DNA of 64,000 nucleotides from Paracamarosporium sp. OC-R06-R3 (Eukaryota > Ascomycota > Dothideomycetes > Pleosporales > Didymosphaeriaceae): positions 310,001 through 374,000 of the forward strand of contig JACVRA010000181.1 of assembly GCA_019828545.1 (NCBI GenBank), in the 5' to 3' direction. Shown here piece after piece: positions 31,694 to 44,582 of the stretch. The translations under genes and the position numbers were made by a program. A model generated the notes under the pieces. The model was not told the origin of the DNA and did not search any database. It was given only the letters and a program-made list of their open reading frames with translations. How positions within the stretch are numbered: position 1 is the first letter of the stretch; each line of letters begins with the position of its first letter.

Positions 31694-32872
31694 TTAGCGC
31701 ACAGTAAACCCACCATCCACCGGCAATGCAATCCCGGTAACGTAGGCACTCTTGGTTGAGTCGGCCAGCCAGGTCGCCGCTCCAGCCACATCGCCTGGGG
31801 TACCTAATCGGCCCGCGGGGATGCTGGCGTCAAGATACGCCGCGAAGGCAGGAGATGCGTCCACAGTGGGCTGCAGCATGGCTGTGGAAATGTCTATTTG
31901 TGTGGTATGGTCAGAAATGGCCTAAAATACCAGACAGCGGCCGGCAGGTGTTAAAAGGAAAGGGAAAGAGATGACAACTTACAACCCGGCAAAATCGCAT
32001 TGCACCGAATGCCTCGGTCAGCGTACTCGAGGGCCGTTGCTCGGGTTAAACCAATGATGGCGGCTTTGGCCGCGCAGTATGCGGTACAACGCATAAGACC
32101 CACCACGCCGCCAATGCTCGACACATTGATTAATGTCCCACGGAATCCCGAAACATCGGGTGTTTGGGTTAGAAATTGTGCGATGGCATGTTTCGATCCA
32201 AGGAACACACAATCAACATTGGCAGAGCTGAAGTAGGAATGGGAAGCATGTCAGAACTCACATGTAACGGGGCGGCAAAGCAAGTGGATGTGGCGAAAGG
32301 AGCACTCACATGGTCTTGCTCCATGTAGCAACGTCCATCTCATGAAGAGGGATATCGAAAATGCCCACACCTGCATTGTTCACCATACTGCTGTCCGACA
32401 GGAGGTCAGAACGGGACTATCCATAAACAAAAACACGGCTGCTTCGAGAACCGGTCTGCTCCCACCAAGGTAAAAGAGAAACCCACATATCAATTCGGCC
32501 GGTCCACCGGAGCGTCTGCTCGATCAATTCTGCCATGCCACACGCCGGACTCTCGTCGTCCTCATCGGTGGGCATCGTCGTGCCTGTACGTTCCACAGTA
32601 ACATCACACCTCACGAATCGCGCGCGCCCGGCTCCGAATCGATACTCAATATCCTGGTGCGTCGTCCGTTCCGGTCTCTCTACTCCTTCGGTGAGTGGCT
32701 GGACCCGTAAGTCGGCACAAACGACGAATCGTACGCCTGCCTCAGCCAGCGCGAGCGCGATGCTGCGGCCAATTCCGGAAGAAGCTCCAGTCACAATAGC
32801 GGTACAAACGGGAACAGGAGGCCCAAAGTCGGAGGGGGGACCGCTACCGGAAACGGAAGGAGATTGATCCAT
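31694..32872 (-). CDS. Short-chain dehydrogenase/reductase next to the PKS
   Basis: Four exons, 32872-32487, 32387-32310, 32227-31983 and 31893-31694, give 302 residues. The ATG at 32872 is chosen over one at 33016 because the family domain starts soon after it. Motifs: CTAIVTGASSGIGRSIALAL (TGxxxGIG), FVVCADLR (Asp, so NAD(H) likely), RFVRCDVT, spliced RIDIMVNNAGVGIFD, INVSSIGGVVGL (catalytic Ser), YCAAKAAI (catalytic Tyr and Lys), ILPGYISTAM created by the last splice, and YVTGIALPVDGGFT at the end. A classical 3-ketoacyl-reductase-like SDR. It is divergent from the PKS (1.29 kb apart) and convergent with the hydrolase, so co-regulation in a small cluster is plausible. Confidence 0.88.
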
Positions 32873-34158
32873 TACTTGGAAGATGATAAGGGGATAGTAA
32901 GGGACGAAAAGATATGGCGAGCAATCGAGTGGATAAGTAGATAACTTGAGGGACAGATGGGTTCGATTTTGAACCTGGCGGCTAAAACCTGTCGGGCTTC
33001 CGCTTACAGGGTGCATGCAGCAGCGTTCGATGCGGTCTGGAGACTATCTATCTGGTTAATCACGCCGCGTAGGTATTGTATTGGCTGCTAGTGGAAGCAG
33101 CTGGGATGAAGTCGTGTTTACAGTAGCTATGGTACTTGATGTCCGTTCCTGCGTATCGAGAAATCCCGTAGGCCGAAAAAGGCAAATGAAACCACAACGA
33201 TAGCGGCCTAATGGGTTTCCCGATACGCAGTGGGCAGATGGTTAGGCTTATCGTTGCACTACATACCCTCTCATGATAGTCAAAGACTCCTTCCTGTTAT
33301 CCTTACCTATCAAGGAAGTCGTTTATTTCACGCCGAGCCAAATAGCAGAAAATTCTTTTATTCAGGCGGTAAAAGAAGTTAGCTTGTATAGCTCTCTACC
33401 AATAATAAACATATGCCTCATGTCAACTCTCTTCTGGACTCTCTGGCACAGGTGTGCGTGGCTCATTTAGTTAACAAGCAAAATTCGTACGGTATGAGCG
33501 ATTACAGAGCTTGTCCTACGACACGGCGCTTGGTACATACGGACAGCGCGATAAGCAGATTACCGGGGTCAAATCTGGATGTTGGTTGATCTGCCCTTAC
33601 CGCCTGAGACCTATCTCTGACTGCATATATTGTCCGTAAGCTTACTCACTCTACATGTCGCCGCTATTTCGCAATATGCATCCATACGCATTTTATAAAT
33701 GCTATAATCACACTCTGCATCTACCATACAACCAGTAGTTGATCCGCATGCAAATGAAGTGGTCAGTCCTAAGCAGCCTTGGCAACCGCCCCCAAGGACA
33801 TCAGTTACTACGCCCCATGCCCCTGCTCTAACCGGTGCTTGCATTTGCATCAACCCATAATCGAGCCCCGTGGTTATCATACTGACGGATTCCTTCTACA
33901 TATGGAAAAAATCAATAATATGCAGATAGCCAGACGATGGTATGATTATGGAAGGTCACACAACAGCATCTCAGCCCTTATGCAGCGGGGACATCGAATC
34001 TGCGGGTGCTAGGCGAATTAAATGAAAGCACAAAGATTTCGAAGACATCACATATGGAGAGAAGCCTTTCACGTGTACTCACATCGTTGCTTCAGCCCAA
34101 ACTTTTCCTGCTCACCGAATTCTTCATCTTACAAAATATCTCCTCAGACTACAAGTGA
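32873..34158. promoter_or_regulatory. Divergent promoter region of SDR and PKS
   Basis: About 1.3 kb without a recognisable gene between the SDR and PKS starts. It is the natural place for a shared cluster promoter. I did not recognise a specific binding site. Confidence 0.4.
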
Positions 34159-37100
34159 ATGGAGGCTATTGCAATCATTGGATTGGCGGCTCAACTCCCG
34201 CAGGATGCCACCTCGAGTGAGCAGTTCTGGGAGCTGATCCGTGAAGGGCGGCAAACAACGAGCGAGATTCCAAAGGATCGCATTCATATAGATGCTTTCT
34301 ACCATCCCGACTCTGGTCGCTCCGATACTGTAAACTTCTCCGGGTTTCATTGGGATACGTTCGACTGGCATAGAATGCTAACAAGCGAGACCAGACAAAC
34401 GTTCGACAAGGGAACTTCCTCCGCGGGAATGTGGCGGCTTTTGACGCCCCCTTCTTCTCCATCCAGCCTGCGGAAGCAGAATCGATGGACCCGCAACAAC
34501 GATTGCTGCTCGAGACGACATATCAAGCGCTCGAGGATGGTACCGTCTCCCCTAACATCCCCCACATATAATGAAGACAGGCTAACGCATGAGAGCACTA
34601 CCACAGCCGGGATCCCTATGGAGCAAACGACAGGCTCGCAAACGGGTGTCTTCTTTGCCGCATCCACCCGCGACTACGAGGTGATGCTTTACCGCGACGT
34701 GGAGCAACTGCCTAAGTATATGGGAACTGGTATCGGGACCGCCCTACTGGCGAATCGTGTGAGCTGGTTTTTCGATCTACGTGGGCCCAGCATTACCATC
34801 GATACGGCATGCTCTGGTAGTCTGACAGCCATTCATCTGGCCTGCCAGAGCCTGCGGAGTGGCGAGTGTGACTTGGTAGGTGATTACTGCATCCCGATCC
34901 GTCAGCGTAGGAAGGCGCACTAATTCCCATATTTCTTGCAGGCTCTGGCTGGGGGAGGGTCTCTCATTTTAACGCCCGAAGTCTCGATGAGCCAACTGTC
35001 AACATTGGGATTCCTCTCGCCGGATGGGCGTTCATACAGCTTCGATGCACGAGCGAATGGTTACGCTAAGGGAGAGGGCTTGGGGATGGTAGTATTAAAA
35101 CGCGTGAATGATGCCATCCGCGATGGTGACACGATCCGCGCTGTGGTGCGTGCCACAGCTATCAATCAAGACGGCCGTACACCAGGCATCACGCAGCCTA
35201 GTCGGAAAGCGCAGACAGACAACATCCTCTCCGCATACCAGGCTGCCAGACTAAGCCTCGACGCAACGGTGTATTTCGAGGCGCACGGCACGGGCACAGC
35301 CGTCGGAGACCCCATCGAGGCAGCGGGCCTTCACGCTGCGTTCCGCCGGTCTCGGGAGAATCCCCTCTACGTGGGCGCGCTGAAGGCAAATATTGGCCAT
35401 CTGGAAGCCGCAGCGGGGATTGCGGCTACGATCAAAACCGTTTTGATGCTGGAACATGGCTTTATTCCCCCCATCGCTGGACTGGGGCAACTAAATCCCA
35501 ATATTCCCATCAAGGAATGGAACTTGAAGGTAACGAGTGATGCAGGAAGATGTGACATGGGCTATCTGCTGATCAGAACAGTTCCCCTCTAAGGCTATGC
35601 CATTCCCTGATGGGAACCCTCGGCGGGTCAGTATCAACAGTTTCGGCTATGGAGGAACCAATGCTCACGCCATTTTGGATGATGCGGAGAGTTTCCTTGA
35701 GTATCACGGTCGAGGCGGCAAGCATGCGACTGTCAAGGCTATCTCGCGCTTCCCGATTGGTCAGGAAACACCTCTCACCATAAAAGGCTCCGCCCAAGGG
35801 AGTACCGGAGATGAGTTTCATCTAGTGCTTAATGGTAATGGCCACGCTTTCCATCCACCTTTGTACCCTCATATCGTACTCTTATCGGCGTGCGACGAAG
35901 CCGGAGTCCGAAGATTAGCAGAGGCATATGAGCGGCACCTCCAGCGAATGCCACGATTGGACCCGGCGGCCGAGTCACGATACCTCTCTAATCTTACATA
36001 TACCCTCTCCTCAAGAAGGTCCAATTTACCGTGGAAAGGATTCGCGGTTGCGCAGACTCTCGGTGAGCTGAGAACGCAGTGGACGTCAACTCTTTCAAAA
36101 CCAGTCCGATCCGGAAGCCCACCCGCGATCAGTTATATCTTCACGGGCCAGGGAGCGCAATGGTCTGGGATGACACAAGGGTTAGACATTTACCCCATCT
36201 TCGCGGCAAGCCTTAACCGGTCGCAAGAATGCCTTGAGAACTGCGGATGTGATTGGAACCTGATTGGTGAGTGAGTACGTTGGGGCGTAGAGCATTGGTT
36301 GCTAATGTGTCGTAGATGAATTCTCCAAGAACAGCCAGGTCTCGCGAGTGGATGAACCCGAATTTGCCCAGACACTATGCACAGCACTCCAGATAGCTCT
36401 TGTGGATCTACTAGCCAGCTGGGAGCTCCAACCCGCGGCCGTCGTTGGACATTCCTCAGGCGAGATCGCCGCCGCGTACTGTGTGGGCGCGCTCTCTCAG
36501 GAAGCTGCCATCCAAGTAGCATACCATCGTGGGCGTGCGGCCTCGCGACTAGCCACGAGTCGACCCGGACAAGGAGGTATGATGGCGGTCGCGTTGTCTG
36601 CTGAAACGGTCGCGCCTCATCTAGTGTCTGCCATGGCCCGAGCCGGCGGCCTGATCACTGTGGGCTGCGTCAATGCGCCAACAAATGTGACTATAACCGG
36701 AGATGTGAAGCCCCTAGAAGCCCTTCAGCAGGACCTGGACGGGAAGGGCATCTTTGCACGGCGGCTCCAGGTCAACGCTGCCTACCACTCCCACCACATG
36801 AACGAGCTAGCGGACAGTTACCAGCAGAGTCTTCAAGGCATGTCAGCGACGGAGGCACCCACATCGATGCCTCGGTCCGTCATGTTCTCCTCGGTAACGG
36901 GAGAGCAAGTGAGATGTAATGAAGTGGCAAGGCCGGATTACTGGGTGAGGAATCTGCTCGGAAAGGTCCAATTTGTCAAGTCATTGACGCAAATGGTGGA
37001 GTACTTGATACAAGAGCGAGTAGTAAGGGATCAAGCCGACCATGATGTATTGCTCGAGGTCGGTCCTCATCCCGCCCTACAGCGGCCGATTCGGGACACA

Positions 37101-40100
37101 ATCCAACACATCTCTGGGGCTAGACAGATCGACTACAACTCCATTCTCGCACGCGATAGTGACCCAGTCCTCAGTCTAGCGAGTTCCATTGGCCGTCTTC
37201 GGTGTTGGGGATGCTCTATTGATCTCGCGAAGGTGGACAGCCCGCAAATACCCACAGGTGAGCTACAGGCATTGTCCGGTCTTCCCGCCTACGAGTTTAA
37301 CCACTCACGGTCGTACTGGACGGAGAGCCGAATCAGCAAGGGCCTCCGCTTCCGAGAACAGAGGAGACATGAGTTGTTAGGTGTCCGAGAGTCCGATTGG
37401 AATCCGCTGCAGCCCAAGTGGCGCAACATCATCCGGCTCTCAGAGCACCAGTGGATCCCAGATCACAAGTTCGGAGAGCAACAGCTATATCCGGCAGCAG
37501 GAATGATAGTTATGGTTATTGAAGCCTGCCGTCAACTCGTTGGGCCCGGTTTATGCCCGGCCGCCTATCAATTCCATGACATGACCTTCCCCGCCGGCTT
37601 TGCCGTGCCCCTGAACGCGGATACCGTGGAAGCACAGCTGCACCTCGATCCCTACAAGCCCACCCAAGCCTCACAAGTTACACGATGGGACTTCCAAATC
37701 TTCGCTTGGGTCAATAATGCTTGGACCGCAGTCTGTCGAGGAACGATCGCTCTAGACTGGACGCCGAAGAGGTCCCGCAGTTGTGATGAGGAGCGGCTCA
37801 AGTCGTTGGACCTGGAAGAGCTTTCTCACAGTCAAACCGGCCAGTACTGGGCCAAGGTATCCTCTAATCAATTCTATGAGAACCTGTCTGCCTGTGGACA
37901 GAACTTTGGACCGACTTTCCAAACGCTCCGGGATATAAAAATTGGAGAAGACGGGCAGGTGACTGCCTTAGTAGTCTTGGATGGTTGGATTGAGAAGGTT
38001 GAAGGGCAATCGAAAATTGCCCATCATGTTATTCACCCCACCGATCTTGACGGTATGCTCCAGGCAGGCGTGGCCGCATACAGTCATGGCGGTCACCGAA
38101 CCATAACGGTCCTACTTCCCACTAGCGTGAAAGCCCTTTGGATCTCGCACGACCTGATAGACCGAAAACCCCATCAAGAGATGCGTGTCCTCGCCCGGAC
38201 CACTTTCCAAGGATATCGGGAGGCAGATTTCGTAATCGGAGCTGTCGACATGGAGAATAAAGTGCAGCTTCTGGTAGAAGGATTCCGACAGACGGCACTG
38301 AATGGCCCAGATTTGGATGCCGATCAAGATCCGGTTCGATCCTGCTTCACCGTGGACTGGCGACCTGATATTGATCTTCTTCCGCCAAGTGAGATTGAGA
38401 ACCTGTGTCGCAAGGCGGTGGACCCAGGCACAATGATTGCAGGACATGAGGTGGACCGGCAAGAGTTGGTCAGTCAATTCTACTTGAAACGGGCTCTGCA
38501 AACGGTGTCCCCGGGTCAAATCGAGAGCCTCCCGTTGCATTTGAGGAAATACATGAGCTGGGTACGCCACGCCTTCGATAGCGAGCAGTTCCAGCGTCTC
38601 CTTGAAGGCCATCCAACTCTGGTCGCGGACGAAGTATCACGAGACGAGTTCCTGTCTCAGGTTGCCGAGGAATCGGTAGCCAGCAAAATTATTGTTACCA
38701 CGGGTCGAAATTTTAGTGCTATCATTCGAGGGGAGCTTGATCCACTCGAATTGTTCATGGGTGATGAGAAGCTCCTGGAGGAATTTTATTCCGGAGCCTC
38801 GTTCGAGGCCTGCTTCACGCAATTGACAACTTATATTGACCTGATGGCCTACAAAAGCCCAACACTGAGCATCCTGGAAGTAGGCGCTGGAACTGGAGCA
38901 ATGACTAGGAGAATTCTCGAGCGTCTTACGCGTTATACGAATCGAACAGATGACCGAGCTGATATCCCCCGGCTGCAAAGCTACACCTTCACTGACATCT
39001 CTCCTGGGTTTTTCGAAGAAGCCAAGAAAAAACTGGAGGCCTTCTCAGACCGTATAAAATACGCTGTGTTTAATTTGGAGAAATGCCCTCAAGAACAAGG
39101 ATTTAAAATGGGCCAATATGACATGGTTGTTGCAAGTCTGGTGTTGCACGCAACCTCCAACTTAGCTCAGACGTTGCAACGAATCCGTACCTTGTTGAAG
39201 CCAAACGGCAAATTGGTGGTAATGGAGCCCACCGCACCGAACAAAGCACGTATGTCCTTTTTTTTTGGCCTGCTCCCAGGATGGTGGCTTGGTGAGGAGC
39301 AAGAGCGAGAATTGTGCCCTCTCCTTGACGAGGCCGGGTGGCATCAAATTCTCCAAGAAACCGGATTCTCGGGAATGGATGTCAAACTTCCCGACCATAA
39401 CGATACATCGATCCGGTCATTTACTGGGTTTGTCTCAACAGCAATAGAATTCCCATCAGAACTTAGTGCACGTAAGGATCCGCCGGATATTATCGTTATC
39501 GCTTCGGAGAAGTCCATAACACAAAACCACCTTGCTCGAGAAGTAAAGGAAGCCCTCGCGCGCGAAGCGCGTGACGTAAGTGTTCTTTCTCCGAAAGAGA
39601 CAGTTGCCACCGATCTCCACCACCGCCAGTGCATTTCGCTCCTCGAAACGGATAACTCATTCTTTGAAAACATAGGAGACGAGGATTGGGCCTGGTTCAA
39701 AAGCGTGCTGAACAATGCTCAAGGAATTCTTTGGGTCACATATGGTGGCACCTTGTCCGAATCGACACCTAGTCGTGCGCTCGTGAAAGGGCTTGGACGA
39801 GCGATTCGAAGTGAGAATGTAGACGCACATTTCATCGAACTGGCCCTCCGATCTGACACGACAGAGGAACGAGCAGTTTCTCATATAGTTCGAGTGTACC
39901 GACAGTCCTTGCGTCCAGATGAGGGGCAGCGCGAGTCAGAATTCATCGAAAACGACGGACATCTGTGCATTGGCCGCGTGGCGGAGGCTACATCCCTGAA
40001 TTGGCAGCTTCACCAGGCTATGGGTCATCGTCATCCCAAACTCCAAGCGTACGGCTCGAGGCAGAACAGGGCCTTGAAGCTCAAAATTGAAACTCCCGGG

Positions 40101-42306
40101 CTATTGGAAACCCTCTGTTTCGACGACGAGCTCAATGAGACTCCACTCAGCCCGGAGGATGTCGAAATCGAGGTGAGAGTGGTTGGAGGAAGTCTCCAGG
40201 ATGCCCTGGTCGTGACAGGGCAAGCGTCATCCAGCGTTCTCGGTCAAGAATGCTCTGGGGTAGTCACACGATCGGGCCCAAAAAGCGGCTATCAGGTCGG
40301 TGATAAAGTGGCCGCCTGCACTATATCTGGAGCGTACAAGAGTCTGGTCCGAATAGATTCTAGTGCGGTGATGAGAGTGCCAGAGGGCATGTCTTTCATC
40401 ACTGCAGCTACGATACCTTCCGCCTTTGCCACGGCCTACTATTCACTTGTGATGTTGGCAAACATACAGAAAGGCGAGTCAGTCCTAATCCATTCCGGAG
40501 TGAGTGATATCGGACAGGCCGCCATCCAAGTCGCTCGGAAACTTGGAGCTCGAGTTTTCACTACCGTGGGCGTGGCCGAATGCAGAGGATTTCTCACAGA
40601 TACGTACCAGATTCCAGATGAGAATATCCTGTCTGCTCAGGATTCTGACTTGGCCACCAAGATCTTGGCTATGACGGGGGTAGGCGTGGATGTGGTGTTT
40701 AGCTCCCACGGGTCTGAGAGTCGACAGGCGTCGTGGGCCTGCATCGCACCAATGGGAAGATTTTTGGAACTTGCGGCCAACCGGATGAATCCATCCACAG
40801 AAAGCGTTCCTATAGGACCGCTGGCAAAGAGTATATCACTCCACTCGGTCTGTCTCGACGTCATCATGGGAGGATTCAAGCCGCTCATGAGGAAGATCAT
40901 GGATGGAGTGGCCCAAATGTTCACGGACGACAATGTAACACTTACTCCCAAGCCGATTCACCTTTATTCTCTCGCGCAAACTGAGAGTGCGTTCCGGTGC
41001 ATACTGGAGGACAAAAGTTATGGCAAGGTCGTGGTCGAGATGCGACCAGAGGATGAGGTCCCAGTGCTACCGTCATCGCTACCATCATATTACTTCGAGG
41101 ACCAAGCCACCTATGTGATCGTTGGTGGCCTGGGAGGGTTGGGTCAACAAATAGTTCGGTGGATGGCTCAACGGAGGGCGCGTCATTTCCTTCTCCTCTC
41201 GCGATCCGGTTCCGAGGGCAATGAGGCAGCGCGAGACTTAGTGGAAGAGATGGCTGCCAAGAGGGTTCAAATCCTCGCACCGCGCTGCGATGTGACGGAT
41301 GAAGATTGTGTCGCAGCAGCGATCGAGAAGTGTGCGAGGACGATGCCGCCGATCAAGGGTTGTATCCAAGGGGCCATGGTTCTGCGGGTAAGTATCATCT
41401 TATTTCCTACCTCGTGTGCATCACACTAATAACTCCAAGGATGGTCTCCTTGAGTCCACCTCCGCCAGCGACATTCACGCCGTCCTCCGCCCCAAGACTG
41501 TCGGCACGCTCAATCTTGTGCGGCACCTCCCGCATGATCTTGACTTCCTCGTGCTCTTGTCCTCTGTTTCTGGCATGGCAGGCTCGCGTGGGCAGGCTAA
41601 CTACGCCATGGCTAATACATTCCAAGACGGGGTGGCGCGGCGACTGGCGGCCGAGGGCCGCGCGTGCCTGTCACTCAATCTAGGAAGCATATTGTCCGTC
41701 GGTTTCGCCGCAGAGCACGACCTGACGGTTTCACTGCGTCGCGATGGCTTTGTCGGTCTGCCTCTCGCTGCTTTCCTGGGCCTGCTCGACTGGGCCTGCG
41801 ACCCAACCAACCAAACCGCTCGCGATCCGATGACCGCACAACTCGTCTCTGGACTCGCCGGCGCGCAGTGCCTCGATCCCGACCACTTCCGCGGCGTGTA
41901 CTGGGCTTCCAAGCCCATGTTTCGACCCTTGCTCCAACTAAGCACCGCAGCGGTCCGCAGCGACCCCACAGATGCGAAGGTCCCAGCAAAGAACAACTTC
42001 GCGGCGCAAATCGCTAACGCCGAGGATGCTGCGGGTTTATTCGAGATAGTGTTGGCAGCCCTCACCGATCGACTGGCAAGACTGTTGGCGGTGCCGGTGG
42101 AAGACATTGATTCCAAACGACCTATCACGGCATTTGGAATCGACAGTTTGATCGGACTTGAGCTACGCCAATGGGCCAGGAAGGAACTAAAGGCTGACAT
42201 GACTATTCTAGACATTATGCAAAGTAAGAGCGTGGAAGCGCTTGTGAAGATTATAGTAAGCAAGTATTCCAGGCAAGCCTCTGAATCGAGGTCCGACACA
42301 GCATAG
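34159..42306 (+). CDS. Highly reducing type I polyketide synthase (KS-AT-DH-MT-ER-KR-ACP)
   Basis: Seven exons (34159-34329, 34395-34539, 34607-34875, 34942-35529, 35582-36266, 36316-41387, 41440-42306) give about 2,598 residues. The first two splices restore [20 protein letters not shown] and LEDAGIPMEQ, normal ketosynthase sequence. Domains: KS 1-430 with Cys174 (DTACSGS), His310 (EAHGTGT) and His348 (NIGHLEA); AT with GHSSGE near 664; DH with [14 protein letters not shown] (His about 1003); C-methyltransferase with [13 protein letters not shown] near 1474; ER about 1,880-2,190; KR with VGGLGGLGQ near 2223 and NYAMAN near 2365; ACP with GIDSL (Ser about 2546). No thioesterase or reductase domain, so release needs a partner. 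The ER cofactor loop is unusual (see findings). Neighbouring SDR and hydrolase are likely partners. Confidence 0.95.
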
Positions 42307-43556
42307 GACGCTGGTGTCATTATTCGCGTAAATCGTCTCAATTTCCCCTTGATATATTGCGACTATAGCCTTCAACTGCGCTGTTCCTTTCCCTGCAATT
42401 AAAAATGGTTTCTCCTTCTTCGCTAAGGCTTCTACCAATGCACAGTCGGCTAGGACGTCATGGAGCTGTTAGCAATGAGTTCTGACTTCGCCGCCCGGCA
42501 TTGCTAAGTCAACCACTACAACTGTCGATATGCGGTAGGAGATTCAAGCGGATGATAGTGGAAATATTTAGGGACATGGATACTACACTATGTTAGGTTT
42601 CTATGGATGGTAGATTAGCACTCGATTCTGTTAGATATCTTTGTCTTTCGTCGTGATGTAATTCAAATTATTTCCTACCCAGTTAACATCTGAACCAAGG
42701 CTGATGCGATTGCCACTCGTAGTGCCCATGAGAACTCTGGGCTACCATTTCTGTTCCCTACACCAACTCTTCATCCACAGAGTGGTAGCTACCTGCCATT
42801 CCCGGCTAAGTTCCACTGTCTTTGAGAATGTGCCACCACACTACTTGTTACCTTGTATCTCGAGAAATCACCCCATGATCACTCTGCAGCTTTGTACTCC
42901 CCGAAAGTAAATCAATCAGGGGTAAATAGCCGCTGAGGCACACGGATGTCTACAATCTTGCTTGATTTTGTGCAGCAAACTGCGGTGTAGCCCATACACC
43001 AAGCGAAGGCGACACGCAACTAGCTGTGCCTCTTCTGATCAATGCAGGGTTGCCTGGCTTACACATCGTCGCTGTCACCTCCTACACTCAGGTGATTACC
43101 TCCATATCTTTCCCAATGCTCCACACCGTCTTGCACTGGCTATAATCATTAGGTTTTGCTTGACCAAAAGAAGTAAGACTGCCAAGCGAGAATCTCCAAA
43201 CTTCTACAATTCACAGACTTGTCTCGGGAGAACCAAACAGGCTTTTTCATGGACTCGAGCTGCATTTCAATCTCTTTGGAAAACGCATGAATGGATTGCA
43301 GAAGGATATGTAAAGGTACGTCACAAGGTAGAGGACGCAAACTTAAGCCACAGCTTACACAACGCTTGCCAATGTAGTATAGCAAGGTAAGGTATTCTCG
43401 GCCACCTAATATAGATTCTTAGCTACCTATTTATAGGGTTAGCGCTAGATAGAGCTAGTAGCTAAGTAAGCTTTAGCTACTACTAAGTTTGATTTTACTG
43501 TAGTATTAGAAAAGCCCAGCAGCTGCATTCCCATCCCCCAGCGCCGTCTCCCCCTG
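42307..43556. other. Intergenic after the PKS
   Basis: About 1.25 kb. Frames present (for example 42962-43390, plus strand) lack motifs. The stretch 43,430-43,510 is TA-rich with many TAGC/GCTA words, like edges of mutated repeats. Confidence 0.4.
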
Positions 43557-43880
43557 CTACACCGGCCGCGGCACCGTCCCCGCCTTATATGCCTCCTCTA
43601 ATATCCTGCTCATCGTCGGCGTAACAGGCGTAGGTTTCTCCACCCCCTTTGGCGCACTCGCAGGCTGCTCCTCGGCCTTGGCCGTCTTTGAAGCCTTCGC
43701 ACCCGGCGCCTTCTTCGCAGCCTTCACGGTCTTCGCCGGCGCACTCTTCGTGCTCGCCTTCCACACGCTCTTCTTCGCCTCGTCGGCGCCTCCTCGCTCA
43801 CCACCTTCCTGGGTCGCCCGCGCTTCTTGGGTTCCGTGCGCGCTGGGGGCCGTGCTAGCAGCGCGGGGAAGCAGCGACAT
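43557..43880 (-). pseudogene. Small Ala/Lys-rich protein, possibly a frameshifted AT-hook gene
   Basis: An intact frame of 107 residues: a Lys/Ala/Pro-rich middle (TKSAPAKTVKAAKKAPGAKA) like a histone H1 tail, and a C-terminus TPTMSRILEEAYKAGTVPRP. In the neighbouring frame, bases 43828-43805 encode KKRGRPRK, a perfect AT-hook core, followed by VVSEEAPTRRRR, whereas the open frame reads an unremarkable acidic stretch there. That suggests an indel has shifted part of an AT-hook DNA-binding protein out of frame, or a sequencing error or unrecognised intron. If the open frame is real, it is an unnamed basic small protein. Base composition is GC-rich compared with the surroundings. Confidence 0.4.
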
Positions 43881-43984
43881 CTGGAGTGTTAATTATAACA
43901 CAGGGCCCCGAGAGCCGCCTCTCACTTTTTCTTTACCGGGGGGTGCTTTGTGGGGTGCTTTGTGGGGTGCGCGTGCACGGGAGG

Positions 43985-44200
43985 TTACGCTAGGGGGTGT
44001 ATACATACCGGTTAGGTTTAGAGAGGTTTTGTTAGGCTGGTGGGTGTGACGGGAGTACTTCTGTGTAAGGATATATTGAGAGACGTGAAGGTCGGCAATG
44101 TAATCAAGATTCTGATCGAGGAGCCGGAGGAGTGAACAACATTAAAGGTCTTGGGTAAGAGGAAATGATACCTGGTAGATTTGGTGTGGGGCTTGAGAAA
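43985..44200. repeat. Duplicated segment, copy 1
   Basis: The stretch GGGGGTGTATACATACCGG, GGTTAGGTTTAGAGAGG, a TTGTTAGGCTGGTGGGTGTG-like part and ACTTCTGTGTAAGG is matched in order by diverged sequence at about 46187-46400. Similarity continues through an AATGTAATC...AGATT element and AGGTCTTGGGTAAG. It is probably an old segmental or repeat-element duplication about 2.2 kb apart. Confidence 0.45.
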
Positions 44201-44582
44201 GTCGCAGACGGAGGAGTGGAGTTTTCAAAGGAACGCAGTTCAATTGGCACGCATAGCGGGGTGAGGAATCTTGTAGGCTCCTTTATCACTACTCAGATCA
44301 GAGAAATGATAGTGTCCTCCTCCAAATCTGTCAGCCGGTATCCTTGCCCTTCCATCCATGAACTTAACCATTTTTCATCTTCCAATTCCACCCGCGCGAT
44401 ATACGCCTCTTTCCAGTTGAACCTGCCTAAACAACCCATTCTACTAACTTGCGCATTAACCATTCCGTCCTCGCGCGTCTCTCGAAGCCATGAAGTACTG
44501 TTGCAGGTGCGTTGCCCGCCCATACCGCTCAAGATTAATGCGCGGGACTCTTCCCAGACGCACTCATGCTCGCCGACCTAGA
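44104..44582 (-). pseudogene. Possible decayed gene of unknown family
   Basis: On the minus strand a protein-like frame begins after an acceptor-like TCTAG at 44582 and reads ECVWEESRALILSGMGGQRT, then FNWKEAYIARVELEDEKWLS and QGYRLTDLEEDTI before a TGA at 44295-44293. The same frame continues open for 61 more codons (Pro/Ser-rich). No start or upstream exon could be joined. It may be the 3' exon of a gene with one nonsense change, or a relic. I do not recognise the family. Confidence 0.25.

Noticed and set aside
32941..32960. GGTTCGA-like word as a tRNA B box
   Set aside because: No matching A box or cloverleaf could be drawn around it, and it lies in the SDR 5' leader.
34159..34923. Single 254-codon start of the PKS without introns
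   Set aside because: The stretch between the KS start and AGIPMEQ is nonsense in that frame; two introns restore normal ketosynthase sequence.
41601..42341. 246-codon frame antisense to the KR-ACP part of the PKS
   Set aside because: GC-rich shadow of a clearly coding exon.
42962..43390. 142-codon plus-strand frame as transposase fragment
   Set aside because: Helix-turn-helix-like spacing was considered, but no transposase motif or inverted repeats were found.
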